61,620 nt of DNA from Chromera velia. Taxonomy: Eukaryota > Sar > Chromeraceae. Below, piece by piece: positions 11,476 through 23,971 of the stretch. Made by a program: the position numbers and the translations under genes. Under the pieces are notes generated by a model. The model was not told the origin of the DNA and did not search any database. It saw only the letters and a list, made by a program, of their open reading frames with translations. How positions within the stretch are numbered: position 1 is the stretch's first letter; each line of letters opens with the position of its first letter. The DNA is taken from assembly GCA_018398765.1 (NCBI GenBank), contig JAHBMJ010005619.1:7501-69120 (forward strand), written 5' to 3'.

Positions 11476-13269
11476 GAAAGAGAGACATAGATAGATAGAT
11501 ATACAAGACACATGTATGTATATGTAAGGGATTTGAGGAAGTGGAAAGAGACGAAAAAAACGGAACAAGGGCACCAGGCGAGAGAAGAGAGAAGGAGGTG
11601 AAAGGATGACAGAGGATACATCCGTCGCAACCAATTTCACAGACACATGAAGAAAAGAGAAGACGAAAAAAAAGAAGAAATTCAAGGTTGCGAAACAAAA
11701 AAATGATAAACAGGGATAGCACGGAGCAAAGAACACACCATGAGATCATATTGACCCCTTGTAACCCATTTCCCATCCAGAGAGAGATAGATAATGTACT
11801 GACAAATTTGGCTCTTTGGGCAATAGTCAGATTTCCCCCCGGTACTTGCGGAGGCGCCTCGATCGGCCTTTGACCCTGATGCGGCGCCCCTCGTGCTGCG
11901 GCCGCGACATCTGGGGCTTGTTGTGGTGGGGTGGTCATGTCACCATTTCGGGTCTGTGGGGGTGCAATTGCTTTTTGCGTTCGGGAACTTTTGGGAGCGT
12001 CGACGATGGCCTCGATCGCATCCTTCCCCGCGCCCCATAAAGCTGCCATCTCTCTCATCCGTCTTGCACTGTAGAGATGACACTCCGTACCGTCGTCAAG
12101 TTGGTTGTTCGGAGTGTGCACGAAAAGTCCAGGCATGCGAATGATCTTTTTCCAGTAGTAGCTGGCGGTGCTGAAGGAACAGAAGGCAGGAAAACCGTTT
12201 GCTGTACAGAAAATGACAAACAAAAAGTTGATGCAAACGACGTAGAACAATGCAAGCTAGCCCTTCAACTCTTTTCAAAAACGCCCTTCATTCCGTGCTT
12301 GTCTTTCTGTAGTCGCTCCGGAGCGTTCAGTTCACGCCATCCTCAGATTCCGGACAAGACGACAGATGGTTGGTCTCTTTCCCTTTCTCAGTCGATGACC
12401 ACGCCACAGCAGAACCTGAGCAGTAGTTGACCGCGTCTCGTACCTAGAGGTGAATTCACGGGTCTGCTTGTCGGTTCAACGTTTCCGTCTTCTTCCCTGC
12501 TCCTCGGCCTGCCAAATGGATACTCACGTACCTGCTGACCTTTTCATCTCCAATCACACTGCCCCCGAGCATTTGAAAAGAGAAGAGGCATATCCCCAGC
12601 ATAAGAAGTCACGCATTTGGGCAATACATTCGGTTGGTCTTTTCTCAAAGTCAGTGGGGAAACATCTCTCTGCAGAAGTCTTCTTTCTTCGTACCTTTTC
12701 ATCTCCAAGATGTGCTGCGATGTGAATCTGAGAAAGAACTCCCATCCCTCTCTCTGCCAGGTCCGTAAGAGGGCCGGGTTGCTCTTGAATGCCTCCTTGA
12801 AAGTGAAGAGGAGAACGCGATGGAATGCCCACATGGTCATTAGACGTCCCTCACTATTGCATCCGTTCCAATGGTCTCGAAAGGCCATGCAGGCAGGAAT
12901 AGGAAAATCCGGCGCTGTGTAGGATTTTTCTGCCAGTGTTCGTGCGACCACTGAGTACACGCAGCCAACAGAAACAAAGGAGAAAGAAGAGAGATCATGC
13001 TGATGAGCGAATTGATGATTCTATTTTTCTTTGGTCAGGTTTGAGCAGAAGAGGCATACAGACGGAGCAGAGTGCATCGAAAGAAAAGAACAGCTGCGGG
13101 CAGAGACCTTCACAGTCCTTTCAAAAGCTCACTTTGCAGCCAAATTGGCATTCAGCCCACCCTGATAATTGATAGCAGAAGGGCGTGAAAAGAGGGAAGA
13201 GAGAGGAGAAAAGAGGCGGATTAGGGAGGAAAACTGACTGCCTATTGATTCAGGATCAGTGTAGGACAT
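9831..13269 (-). CDS. Hypothetical multi-exon protein
   Basis: I do not recognise the product. Exons on the minus strand: 13269-13161 (start ATG in aaaATGtcc), 12929-12695, a junction I could not resolve, then 12201-11804, 11156-11121, 10922-10820, 10403-10321, 10092-10009 and 9947-9831 (stop TAG). From 12201 onward every donor begins with GT (GTCAGT, GTGAGT, GTGAGT, GTAAGT, GTAAGT), acceptors end CAG or TAG, and phases close exactly. That gives one frame of 273 codons plus stop, including a 36-nt microexon (HQAVQKSQLAQQ). Recognisable segments are KSYTAPDFPIPACMAF and EGWEFFLRF in exon 2, RMREMAALWGAGKDAIEAI and a Pro/Ala-rich tail in the 398-nt exon, NKWWDSEDLEDPVF, and a C-terminal VKNLLVGIAGG. 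The gene is divergent from the CFAP53-like gene. Exon 1 and the join of exon 2 to the 398-nt exon are the weak points. Confidence 0.6.
11189..11236 (+). repeat. (GAAT)n microsatellite in an intron
   Basis: About twelve GAAT units inside the intron between the 398-nt exon and the 36-nt microexon of the minus-strand gene. It is followed by a purine-rich stretch. Confidence 0.85.
11415..11472 (+). repeat. (GT)n(AT)n compound microsatellite in an intron
   Basis: A GT run passes directly into an AT run. It lies in the same intron as the GAAT repeat and is non-coding. Confidence 0.85.
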
Positions 13270-14286
13270 TTTCTCTGCAGAGAGACGAAGCGAAAAAGAA
13301 ACAATCAAGATCGCTGTGGGTCATTTTGGCGCAGAGGTGAGAGACTTCAACGTATTCTTTCTAGTCGATAAAAGCGAAGAGGGCGAGTCCAGAGATGCTC
13401 AGAATAAGGTGAACAAAGGAGTAAGGGTGTCGACGTGATGTTGTAGCAAGCTCGTTTTGAGGGAACCTGGACAAAAACACGAAAAAGACAGAAAAAGAGG
13501 ACGTACTGAAGGTGACAAGAGAGCAGTGAGAAGTGAAGGAGAGAGGAAGCTGATTTGATTCTTGTGAGACAAGAGAGGAGACGGCTTGCTGAGAAGTGAA
13601 CCTGCGAAAGCGGCTGCATGCCTGACTCACTCAGCTCCGCGAGACACTCCGCCTTCCATCTTTCAGACTGTGTGAATTCGGTCATCGCGCAAACAGGAGC
13701 AGATTCAAATATGCAGCTGTAAAGACTTGACTCTGTCGGAGACGGCAAACTACACGCTCGTCGACGGAAGCGAATCAGCAGACAAGCAATCTTGACTCCG
13801 CACTTCAAGGAAGCCAGGAGGCTTGCCTTCAGATTAAGACTCCTCGGAGCAAGCCAGAGATCCACTCAGCTCAGCGGGAATGTGTACATCCTCCTGTCAA
13901 ACTTCAAACTTAGTTCAACACCAATCCATTTTTTCAGCAGACCGTCGGAGTGACAAAACCATGCGCAGGCTGCATTAAATTCATGCAGCGGATGCGCGCG
14001 GTGTGAGCGCAAAACGCGCCGCGCACGCCCTTCATGCATGCAGTTTGAGGGTCTGCATGAGTCACCCGCTCATCTTTTAATTCGCCAGGCTGATTCAGGC
14101 AGCACACGGCAGCACAACATCGGTATATACGTGCTGCTTCGTACCAAAGCAAGCGAAACTGCTACACAGAGAAGCCGTACTTGCATGATAAACCGTTGGG
14201 TTGGTTGTGGCCGACTATCGTCTTCCTTCTGACTTCCTCTGACTCGTAAGCGGGAAGTGAATTTTCTTCAGACATATCCATTCAAG
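13270..14286. promoter_or_regulatory. Divergent intergenic region with clustered TGCATG motifs
   Basis: The interval separates the start of the minus-strand gene (13269) from the start of the CFAP53-like gene (14287), so it should hold both promoters. Between about 13970 and 14190 there are several TGCAT cores, including one catgcatgcag and two TGCATGA sites. In apicomplexans TGCATGC is a known AP2-type regulatory motif; applying that here is inference. Alternative upstream exons of the minus-strand gene (for example an ATG at 13683-13685) are possible but did not join in phase. Confidence 0.35.
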
Positions 14287-17200
14287 ATGTCCACCGCTCG
14301 TTTGAGAGCGGACTACTTGATCTCTCGTCGTCGGCAGCAGGAGGATTTCCAAAAGGGCCTCGAAACGATTGTTAAGGGAAATGCGCACGCACAGACAAAG
14401 GCAGAGTGGGAAGAGAAAGCAACAGCTGCGTGTGTGAATGCGAATATCAAGTTGAAGACAGACGCTTTGCGTGCCCAGTACAAGGAGCGACTCGCGCTTC
14501 GTCAACAACGGTTGTGTGATCTTCTCTCTGCTGAACAGGCCCAGTATGAGCAAGAGATCAGGGACCTCGAGGAGACTCCAGAGCAGCGAAAAGAGAAGCT
14601 TGCTCAGAAAGCTCTCGCCTTGAAAAAGGAGAGAGAGGAGCAGAGAGAAAAGGTGGTACAGGAGAAGCTGTATCAGCAGTGGAGGGCAGGAGAAGATGAG
14701 CTTCGTGCAGAGGACTCTCGTCTGTTCGGTCTTCAGATGCTGCAGACCAGAGATGACCAGTGCTTTGACAAATTGAAAGCCGAAGCCCAGGAGAAAATTG
14801 ATGAGGAAGTTTTCGAGGCCCTCACCCAAGAGAATTACAAAAAGATGTTGGATAGGGAAATGAAAGAGAAAGAGACGAACGCGGTGAGGGACGCCAAAAC
14901 GAAGAAGATTCTCACTGAGCAGGTCGGTCTGAGGAGAGGAGCTGTATGGACGGACCCGCACATGTGCATTCCGGTTGATGGACCATCTGTGTGGGAGAAA
15001 GAATGTTAAAACTTTTTTTCGCCCTTTGATTTTCTGATGTTTCTTGTTGGCCCTCCTGTGATGTCCCGTGACTTTCTTGAAATTCGCCCCTATTCCTTCA
15101 CATCCGTGGGCCGACAAGAAGAGAGTCGCGAAAACTTTCTGGCTTTTTTTGCATGTGTATGAAGGTCTTTCTTCCTGTTCACCTCTCGAGTCCCTCGAGG
15201 GGGGACTTTCGGCATCAGTCTTCTTATTTTATTCCTTTCTTCTTCCCCCCCCCCCTGTCGTTCCAGGTTGCCCTGAAGGCCGAGCGTGTGCAGAAGGAGC
15301 GTGACACAGCGATTGCCGAGCGGAAGGCTCTGGCAGAACGGTTCCGTGTGGAGTCCGAGCAAGAGAAGCTGGACAGGATCAGGGAGATTGAGGAGGCAAG
15401 GCAGAAAAGAGCAACCATGGACGCATTTATCCGGTAAGTCGTCACACATCCGTTGGGCGTTTGGCTCGGAATCTTGCTGTTCGTCTTCTCTGTCTTTTCA
15501 CTCCGCTTCCCCTCAGTGCCTGTCTCCTTTCTGTCTGATCGTGCACCTTCTTTGTCACTCTCCCGTCAAGCAAGTCGTCTCTTGCCTTTGTGGGGTTTCC
15601 GTAGACCTGTCTGAGACAATAGGACGGCTGATGGAAGCGTATTGCGTGCCTTTCTGGTACATTTTGATAGTCTATGTATCATTCTTTTGCTTATTTCAGG
15701 TCCCAAAGAGGCAAACGTGAGAAGGAAGATGCGGAGGAAAGGGCCGAGGACAAACAGTGGATAGCGTCTGTCTTGGCAAGGGAGCGAGAGGTTGGTCGGC
15801 TCTTCGGGAGGGCAGAAGGGGATATGTGGTGGGGTCAAGTTGAGCAGATCTGGTCGAACTAAAGAATTAAAGGGAAATGGAGGAGCGACGGGCAGGGAAA
15901 GGAAGGAGGACTGCTAGTGGAACAAAGGCAGACTCAGAGGAACGACCAGAGTATGCGCGAGCCTAGAGCACCCTTGTCTCCCTCTGGGCGTATCGAAAAC
16001 ATGTTCAGAGGCAGGCCATTCGATTGACAGCTTGTATGAATTTCCTTCAATCCTTTGTTTGGCTGCCTGACTTCTCTGCATCAGTGCCACTCCACTTGGT
16101 TCTTTTCGCAAAGAATTGGGGAACCTGCAGGCAGCCTTTTCTTCCTTTCCAATGACCACTCGAAAAGTGAGGCCTGCGGGTTTGAATGAATATTTTCTCT
16201 TCTGATGTGTCTCTTCTCTGTGTGTTTTTGTTCGTTCAGGTCGAGAAGCGCGAACAGATGGAGAGGGAGAAGCAGCAGAGAGAGAACAAGGAGTTCAGGG
16301 CCGCTCTGGAGCTGGAGATGCAGAGGAAAGCCCACAGCGACAAGGAACTGGAGGAAATGCAGGTGGGTAGGTGCACTGTTGTAGGAGGGGGAGGGAAGAG
16401 CAGAGACCAGACGGGAAGTGTTCCTCGATGTCTTTCTCCTTCCACGTCGGCTTTACTTCATTCTTTCTTGTTTTGTACCTGTGTTTCTGAATGACCGACC
16501 AGTTGCCATTCGCTCATGAAAGAAATTGCTGCGCTTGGAGAGAAAAAATGGCAAAGAATACGTGTCTGAATGACCGACCAGTTGCCATTCGCTCATGAAA
16601 GAAATTGCTGCGCTTGGAGAGAAAAAATGGCAAAGAATACGTGTCTATTGCGGAGAATGCAGAGAAAGCTACACAGACAGAACCGGAGAGACTGAGATCG
16701 AACGCATCGTTTCTTTTTGTTTTTGCAGGAGGCAGAGAGACTCGCGCAGTGGCGGAAGCGCGAGGCTGTCTGGGAGGCTGAGGAGGATGCGCGATTTCAG
16801 CTTCTGCAGGAGGTGTTCGCAGACAGAGAGGCCCAGTTGGCTCTCAAGGCCAAACAAAGGGAAGAAATTTATGAAGAGCTGGCGAGGGAAAGAGACGAGA
16901 TACAGAGAGAGGAGGAGAGACAGGCGGAAATTCAGCAAAGAAAAGAGGAGGCAGAGAAGTCAGTCAGTTCGCGTGGACACTCCACAGGAAAATTGTGTGT
17001 GTGTGTGTGTGTGCGTGCTGGACTGTCTGTGTTTGTTTCCTTCGTCTGGTTTCTTGAATATCTTTTGTCTCTCTGCTTTCTTACATCGCATGTCACTGCT
17101 GTCCCTCTCTTCCATTTCTTCTGCAGTAGATGGGACTTCTCCTTTATCGTCTGTGAGGAAAAAACTGATGCTTGAGCTTTGCCCTCCTATCTCTGAATGC

Positions 17201-17738
17201 GCCCGACTCTCTTTCCATAGTACCCCTGCTTCTTTCACTTCAACCCTCTCCGGTATCCTCTCTTTCCGTCTCCCCTCCCTTCTCCCCTTTACCTCCTCTC
17301 CCTCTGTTTCACTCGTTTTGCTGTGCGCCTTCACGTGTTTGTGTGAAAGCACCTGGAAGGTGGAAACATTCCTTCAATCTTTCTCGGCTTGTTCCTCTTC
17401 TCCTGCCCCCCTTCTCCCTTCCTCCCTCCAGGTTCGTCCGTCTCCGTCAGCAAGAGGAGCTCTTCCGTCAGATGGACTTCCACCAGATGCAGAGACAGAG
17501 AGAGCAGCAGATCCTGGCGATCGAGAAGAGAAAGGCAGACCTCGCGGAGGAGAGACTGCAGAAAGCCCTTGAGGCAGAGAGGCAGAAGCAGAAAGAGGTA
17601 CAGAATGTGATCCTGAAGAACAGGGCAGAGAGGGAAGCCACCCGGACAGCAGAGCTGTCGGGTGTGGTGAACAAAGCAAACGCGGCATCTGCTGGCGCAG
17701 GGGGGGCGAAGTTGGTGGCACCCTGGGAGAAGGGCTAA
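14287..17738 (+). CDS. CFAP53: Cilia- and flagella-associated protein 53 (CFAP53/CCDC11-like)
   Basis: CFAP53 is a coiled-coil protein of the trichohyalin-plectin-homology group. It lies inside axonemal doublet microtubules and supports ciliary motility. Six exons join in phase: 14287-14922, 15267-15433, 15700-15790, 16240-16362, 16729-16958 and 17432-17738. Donors are GTCGGT, GTAAGT, GTTGGT, GTGGGT and GTCAGT, and all acceptors end in CAG. The product is 517 aa, close to the 514 aa of the human protein. Almost the whole chain is Glu/Arg/Lys/Gln-rich helix with family-like stretches such as TKAEWEE, RLCDLLSAEQAQYEQE, QEKLYQQWRAGEDELR and AEERLQKALEAERQ. The start at 14287 (MSTARLRADYL) is preferred over an in-frame ATG ten codons upstream because the sequence becomes protein-like there. 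The stop is TAA. No disrupting mutation was seen, in contrast to the surrounding elements. Confidence 0.85.
16486..16646 (+). repeat. Perfect 79-bp tandem duplication in CFAP53 intron 4
   Basis: The unit starting tctgaatgaccgaccagttg occurs twice in direct tandem (16486 and 16565) with no mismatch that I can see. It is wholly intronic, so the coding frame is unaffected. It is either a very recent duplication or an assembly duplication. Confidence 0.9.
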
Positions 17739-18255
17739 GTGAGGATTGATACGGGGGGGTTGGCTTCGTTTTTGCCCGGAATGAGAGGGGAAAGCTCCAA
17801 AGAGAGAAGAAAGGGGAGAGTCATTTTGCCTGTAGAAGAGATTGAAGTGAAGCGTCAACCGGGTGCAACTCCAACCCCCCGCCCCCGCACTCGCTCTTCC
17901 TCGGGAGTGAGAGAGCTCGTGAGGAAAGGGGGGAGACTCTTTGGCACGCTTTACTTCTGTACGTCCCTTCTGATGCCATTTTGCATGCTTTCTGCTCTCA
18001 CCTCCATGCCTTTCCTTGTCTGTCTTCGTGAGGCAGAGTTTGATTCAATTTGCTGGAGAGGTGCCAGCTTAAAGCTCCAATCAATCAATTATAATCAAAC
18101 AATTATTAATTATTAATTCATGTTAAAGAGATACCGATACTAAACTCAAAACTGTGACAAATCCTTAGTCAAATAGGTATCCCTTAATTCTAATTTAAAG
18201 TAGACCTATATATAGGGCCAGCTAAACCGGCTTCTGGACCGGGTTTATAGATTTT
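17739..18255. other. 3' flank of the CFAP53-like gene
   Basis: The sequence after the stop turns AT-rich near 18080. It presumably includes the 3' untranslated region. No further gene is visible. Confidence 0.4.
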
Positions 18256-18320
18256 ACTAGAATTGATTGATTGATTGATATGTTCCACCCTAGGGCCTTC
18301 CCGCTATGTCTATCTGTCGC
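18256..18320 (-). repeat. Dispersed repeat end with (AATC)n tail, copy 3 (inverted)
   Basis: Read on the minus strand it gives the gatagacatagcgggaagg block, a GGAAC box and AATC units, matching the copy at 2772. The shared block extends a little further upstream (gctagctct) in these two copies. Confidence 0.7.
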
Positions 18321-18614
18321 CAGAGCTAGCAGGGCGGGGCGTTCCCCAGCCTAAGCTGAGATATCAGACCCCGCCCTCGGGGCCCGCCAGAGTTTGTTGC
18401 CCTGGCCGCTGCTGCATGATTGTTTGTTGTTCGAGCCACGGCTCTGGATCCGCGTTGGCTTTCCGGCCTAAGAATGTTTTCAGTTTTAATCGTACTAGCT
18501 TCATTCAGGTTTTTAAATATATGAATCAATCGAATCCCAGGACCTAGCTGAGAACCTAGGCTAGTCCTAATGCGCTAGTCTCTAGGCTAGTCACCTTAGT
18601 ACTAGGTGTAGTTG
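18321..18614. other. GC-rich then mixed gene-free interval
   Basis: Probably the body of the element whose tail is at 18256-18320, judged by position only. No gene seen. Confidence 0.3.
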
Positions 18615-18944
18615 CTAGATCCGATTCACCGTCTGACAACTTGTGTCCGAACGGAGGTGCCACGGGGGAGACTGAGTAATCTCTGATATAGGCGATTGGA
18701 GCATATGTCGATAATAGAAGAAGTGTGTGAGCATGGAGAGAGACAGGAAGCCCGAGGGGATAGAGGAGTGGGGCAGGCTGAGGAGCGGATAAGGTGGTAC
18801 TTCTCGCTTCTTCTTCAGAAGGACGCCCAAAAGGCCAGTGCTCTCATTGCTGCATGCCTAGGACCGGACTGATCGATCCCAGGGAGCAGTGTTTTGCTAG
18901 CTAGTAGTCCTAAAGTTCGGCCGCTTTATGATGATGACTTATGA
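18615..18944 (-). repeat. 330-bp repeat R1, copy a (at the 3' end of LINE-1)
   Basis: This is the same length as copy b at 27458-27787 with no indel. By hand I count 12 differences in 330, of which 11 are transitions. It starts ctagatccgattcacc on the plus strand and ends gacttatga. It sits just downstream of the LINE-1 coding end (19141), so it is most simply the 3' untranslated end of that LINE family. It lacks TG...CA ends and target duplications expected of LTRs. Confidence 0.8.
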
Positions 18945-21900
18945 ATGAATGAAGTTGGCTTTGCTAGAGTGGAGCCGTGCTCCCAGCAGCCCATGTTCAT
19001 GCAAGAGATCGTCAATCACTCAACTCTAGAGATAAGGCTAAGCGCGAGATCCCCTGAAGTGCTCGCTTGGTGAGCTCACGAGCAGCATGCGTGTTGTAGG
19101 TAGCAATATAAGACTCGAACAGAAGAAGAAAAGGTCGCGTTCACACAGAAACAGGCGTGCACAGTGAGTGACAAAGATCGCAAACGGCTCTGCATGCTTC
19201 ATACGGATCGACTTGTAAAGCCAAAAGCAGCATCTTCCTCGCTTCTGTTTCGGCTGTATCCGATCCCTCAATTCCTTTTCTCTGAATCCTTTGTTTCACT
19301 TTCTTTCCCTCTACCACGTTGTTTAGTTTATTTCTTGCTTCTACCCAATTGGAGCAGACTGAAAGCCGGTGCCAGAGATCATCAATTTTTCTTCCATTTG
19401 AACAACCCTCTGCCAGACAAAACACCTCTCCCGGAGAGTTGGCCCCCCCCGTTAGACCCTTCCAATTTAGTGTCAATGTCCTTAGGAGTGGCTCAATCTT
19501 TTCATATAAGGCACTTCTCGGAAGACAGGACATCCGTACCTTGGGGCTATTCTTTGAAGATAAAAGAAATAGAGGAGAACGTAAAGAAGATGGAAGAGCT
19601 CTCTGTAGTCCTGATAAAGAGGCAAACAGGGAGAAGTTGCCCCTTTCTTCCCTGTCTCCCCTTTTCATGCATTCTATTCCCCAGACATCCTTAATTTTGG
19701 CAGAAACAAACAAATTCCCCTTCGGGGCCTGTCTTTCTGAGCTCCGGACAGGGAAAGACGTCAAAAAGTCAAGGTCTACCCATCTGAACAGACCATTGAC
19801 GGCTCGTCTTTGCTTCTGCCCCGCTGGTCCCTTCCATGAATTCAAAAGAGCCTGAGGAATACGGAGATGCGAACGGCTAAGTACAATCCAGAATGAAGCA
19901 AAACGAGCATACAAGAGCGCGCGAGCAGGCATTAAATGAACAGACAAAAGAGAGGGTACACGCAAACTCCTAACCGGAAGTCGGGCCGCCTATCGGACAA
20001 ACCGGAGCCGCAAGTTGTCAATCGCTTCCCAGTCTCCCTGTCTTATTGGAAAGCACTCCAGGCTATAGAGTGCTACCGGCTCCCAGCACGCCTTCAGCAG
20101 CTGCATCTTTCCCCCGAGAAGCAACCCAGACAGACTTGTAGCCAGACCAATCACCGCCCCCATTGCACGCTCTGCACTGCGTAGGCGTGCTTCAATCGAC
20201 CGAGTTAAATCCCCTCCCTCAAACAGACGGCAACCCAAATATTTGTACTGATCACACCAGTCTACTTCCTTTCCTTAGTACAAAATCATGCCGTTACAGT
20301 CCTCGCGGTATTCATAAAGGCGCAGGACCTTGGTTTTCTTCAGATTGACATTCAACCCCCACTTTCCGCAATACCCCTCCAGGGCATCGAATTTTGCTTG
20401 GAGGTCGGCTGCTGAGTGTGCAAACAAGACAAGATCATCAGCATAGCCTATACTTCCCAAACTGGCCCCAGCAAGGTGAACTTCCTCCGTTTCCTTTCCA
20501 TCTCCCCGTTTTCCTTTCTGAATCTCATCATGTAGGTCATTAATGAATAATAGAAAAAGCAACGGGGATAACGCATCACCTTGCTTAACCCCTGTCCCCT
20601 CCGGAAATAGAGCTGAGTCCCCATTGACTCTCGCTTTCACGCTTCTATACATTGATGCAATCATCAATAGATCTCTCTTCTCTATTCCCTCAGCCTGCAG
20701 CTTTGCCAGAAGCTTCAGCCGAGGGATAGAGTCAAACGCCTTTGAGAAGTCGACAAATCCGCCTAGGAGCCTCTTCTTGCCTCTTCTGCATTCTTATACC
20801 AAGCCTACCACTGCTCCAATCACCTCTCTTGTGCCCATCCCTTTCCTAAACCCGATCTGTCTGTCGTCAAAACGAGCTTGCTGACGGATTCTATTATCCA
20901 TAAGGAGACCAAAGAGCTTTGCAAGGGGGTTAACGACATGGACTGGACGCCAGTCATTCGGTTGTGGCGAAGGGGGACCTTTCAGGATGGGTACGATTCT
21001 CAACAAATTCCAGTTATCAGGCCAACATGCATATGCATGTATTAAATTAAAGAAAACAAACAAAAGGAAGCGAGAGATGGGAGAGTGACAAAAGTAAAGG
21101 TTGAGTTGTTGAGGAGAGATGCCATCGAGCCCTGCCGCTTTCTTTCTATCCATTCCTTTCAGACGATCAGTCACCTGCTTATACGAGAAAATGAATTGCT
21201 TTGGGGGCTCCGGCTCCGGATCAGGCTCTGGCAATTCTTTGCCCTCCCCCAAAACCCGTGCCTAATGGTTTGAGAAGTCTCTTGCCCCTGGTCTCAGACC
21301 GTCTTTCGACAACTTTCTCCTTTCTTTCTAAAGAAAGAGGGGGTCATTAAGCAAATGTGTCTTCGCTTTTTCAGTTTCCGCTCTCTCAAATCTCTTCCTT
21401 TTCTGCCGGAAGATCTCTCTCCTTTTCTTTAAGATGTCTTCTACCCTTTCCTGCTTTAACTCTCTCTCCATCCCACTTGCACAGTCCTCAACTTCTTTCC
21501 TTACTTTCTTCAGGTATTCCTGCAGCTCTTTACATTCCTCATCCCACCACCCTTCCTTCTCTCTAAACAACGTTTTGAAGGTAGGAGGCTGTTGCTTCTC
21601 TATCGCTTTCGCTATTACTTCCTTCACTGGCCCAACCAAAACCCGACACCAGGCTGTGGCCAAGGCTTTCACCCGGTCTTTCTTATCTTGAGGGCTCACT
21701 GGGGAGGAGGTCAAAGAAGAGGGTAAAAAGGCTGTCAAGGAGGGTGGGGAGGAAGATACAGGAGGGGGTGGGGGAAGGGGAGGCTCTTCGAATGGTTCAA
21801 CTTCTCTATAATGCTCCCAGAGTCCCTGCCATGTCTCTCCCACCAGCTCTCTTGCTGCTGCCGCTATTGGCAGCAAATCCTCATCTTTCACCGCTGCCTT

Positions 21901-23829
21901 TCTGATGGATCTGTAAAGCGGGGGGCACTGCTGCAGGGATGGGGCATCCATCCGCTTTCCTGCAGCCTCAAGCGAAGAAAAGAGGAGAAAAAAACAGATA
22001 GATGCATGGTCATGATCGGAGCCAATCAGTCCATCGAAAGCGATTTCCCAGTCTGTGTAAGAAGAGAGAAGGAAAGGGTCAACCAATGCATAATCGACAA
22101 CGGATGCCTCTTTTTTCATGTTCTTTGATTTACAGGTACAAGCACCTGAAAAGCGGAAGTCTTTGCCCCCACACTTCCCTTGCAGACTATTCAGGATGAG
22201 TAGGTTGCTTTCACCGCAAAGACGCACCAATTCACGGCCCATGGGGTCGACTGACTGCTTGCATTCTGAATGCCGGATGAAAGAGGGAGCCGACTCGTCA
22301 GAGCCGGTAGATTCATCCTGTTTGAACAGTTGCTCACGATTCCATTCGAGACCTTCTGGACAAAGCGATGCCGTGTGAAAGTTGAGGTCCCCCAGGACCA
22401 CTCTCGGCTCTCCCAGGGGGACAGAGCACAGAGAATCAGACAGGATCTCTTTCGTGTCATCTTTCTTATGATTCGACCAACCCCCCAGCAAATACACCCC
22501 AAACACATGCAGTTTTCTACCCGACGAGTGGACGGCTACCCTGGCGATGCTCGGCCCTACCAGCTCAAACTCCGGTCTGAGTTCCCCCCAACGGTCCAAT
22601 TTGACCAAAATGCATACGCCTCCAGACCGGATTTCTTTGTCTGCACAAGCGGAATGGACTTTTATCTTTCTTCTTCTCCATTCCCTATGTGACCAATTTA
22701 CTCCTTTCCAACCCCCCAGTTCTAGATCGCAGGACAGGTGTTGTGTTTCAACCAGAACCACAACATCCGCATCCGTTTCAGTGAGCCATGAACGAATGTC
22801 CCCATTTCTTATCTTCTGCTGCAATCCTCCCACATTGATGTAGGCAAAGCGCAGACGGTCCGGGGGGTGAGACACCGTCAAGTCCTGGTAGCAAGCATTC
22901 CCTCGCTTCTTGAACTTGCCTCTTCTCACCTTCCAATACTCTCTCACGGCTTTCTGTATGATTATTCTCTCATCCTCCAACCTTTCTTTCATCAAGTCTC
23001 TTTCCTTTACCCATTCGAGACCAGAATCAGGAGAGCGCCTGATTTCAAACCATCTCTCACCACCGTGTAACCTTTTATGCCCTAATACAAGTAGAGGAGG
23101 AAAAGAAGAAAAAGAAGAAGAAGAAGAAGAGGAGGAGGGGGAGGAGGGGGGAGAAGAAGAATCCAAAAAAGAAGAAAAAGAAGAAGAGGACGATTTGGGA
23201 GGAGCATGCGAGGCAGCAGAGCAAAAGGAAGAAGAATCATCCAGAATATCACGATCTCTCCTTCGTTTCTTTCTCCTCCTTCTCTTGCTGCGTGGGACGA
23301 GGAGTGTCAAGGCTGGCACAAAAGAGGAAGGTCGATAAATAGGAGGGAGATCGCCCCGCAGGAAAGACGACTCAGAGTCAGAAAGGCATGGCGATCCAGA
23401 AAAAGGGGACGGAAGGCCTTGTCCCCTCAAGCAAGAAAGCTCGTTAGAAGACGGCGAAGGCCATGAAAGCAAAACTTCACTCGAGCTGCGATTCAATGCA
23501 GGATCAGATCCTCCGTCGAGTCCCAGCCCACTCTCATCATAAGCAAACAACAAGGAAGAGGAAAAAGACGAAAAATGTGAAGATGCAGAGAGAAAAGGTT
23601 CTTCGGCCATAGCAGATCCAGAAAGAGGAGAAAAAGAGGAGAGAGAAAGAGAGTTCAGAGGATTTTGAACCTGCATGCATGCATTCAATGGGTTGATCAG
23701 GCCGGGATGGGGGAGAGGTCCAGCTGGATGGCCCCCCTCCTTCCCAGCACAACCTGACAAATCTCGTGCGGCCCTATGTCTGTTAATCCCTCCCCCACTT
23801 CCTTCTTTCCCCCCACTGCCTGCCGCCGA

Positions 23830-23848
23830 GGAAGAAGAAGAAGAAGAA

Positions 23849-23883
<35 letters not shown>

Positions 23884-23926
23884 GGAGGAAGAAAAAGAAG
23901 AAGAAGAAGGAGAAAAAGAAGAAGAA

Positions 23927-23971
<45 letters not shown>

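Noticed and set aside
11117-11700. Ser/Leu/Ile-rich membrane-like frames
   Set aside because: They read an intron containing (GAAT)n, (GT)n and (AT)n repeats.
13347-13865. Minus-strand frame with a membrane-like segment (VHLILSISGLALFAFID)
   Set aside because: It could be an upstream exon, but the phase does not connect to any neighbouring exon and the frame stops directly after the segment.
17739-18116. A 125-codon frame directly after the CFAP53-like stop
   Set aside because: Composition is not protein-like, it starts at the stop of the upstream gene, and it runs into AT-rich DNA; more likely 3' untranslated sequence.
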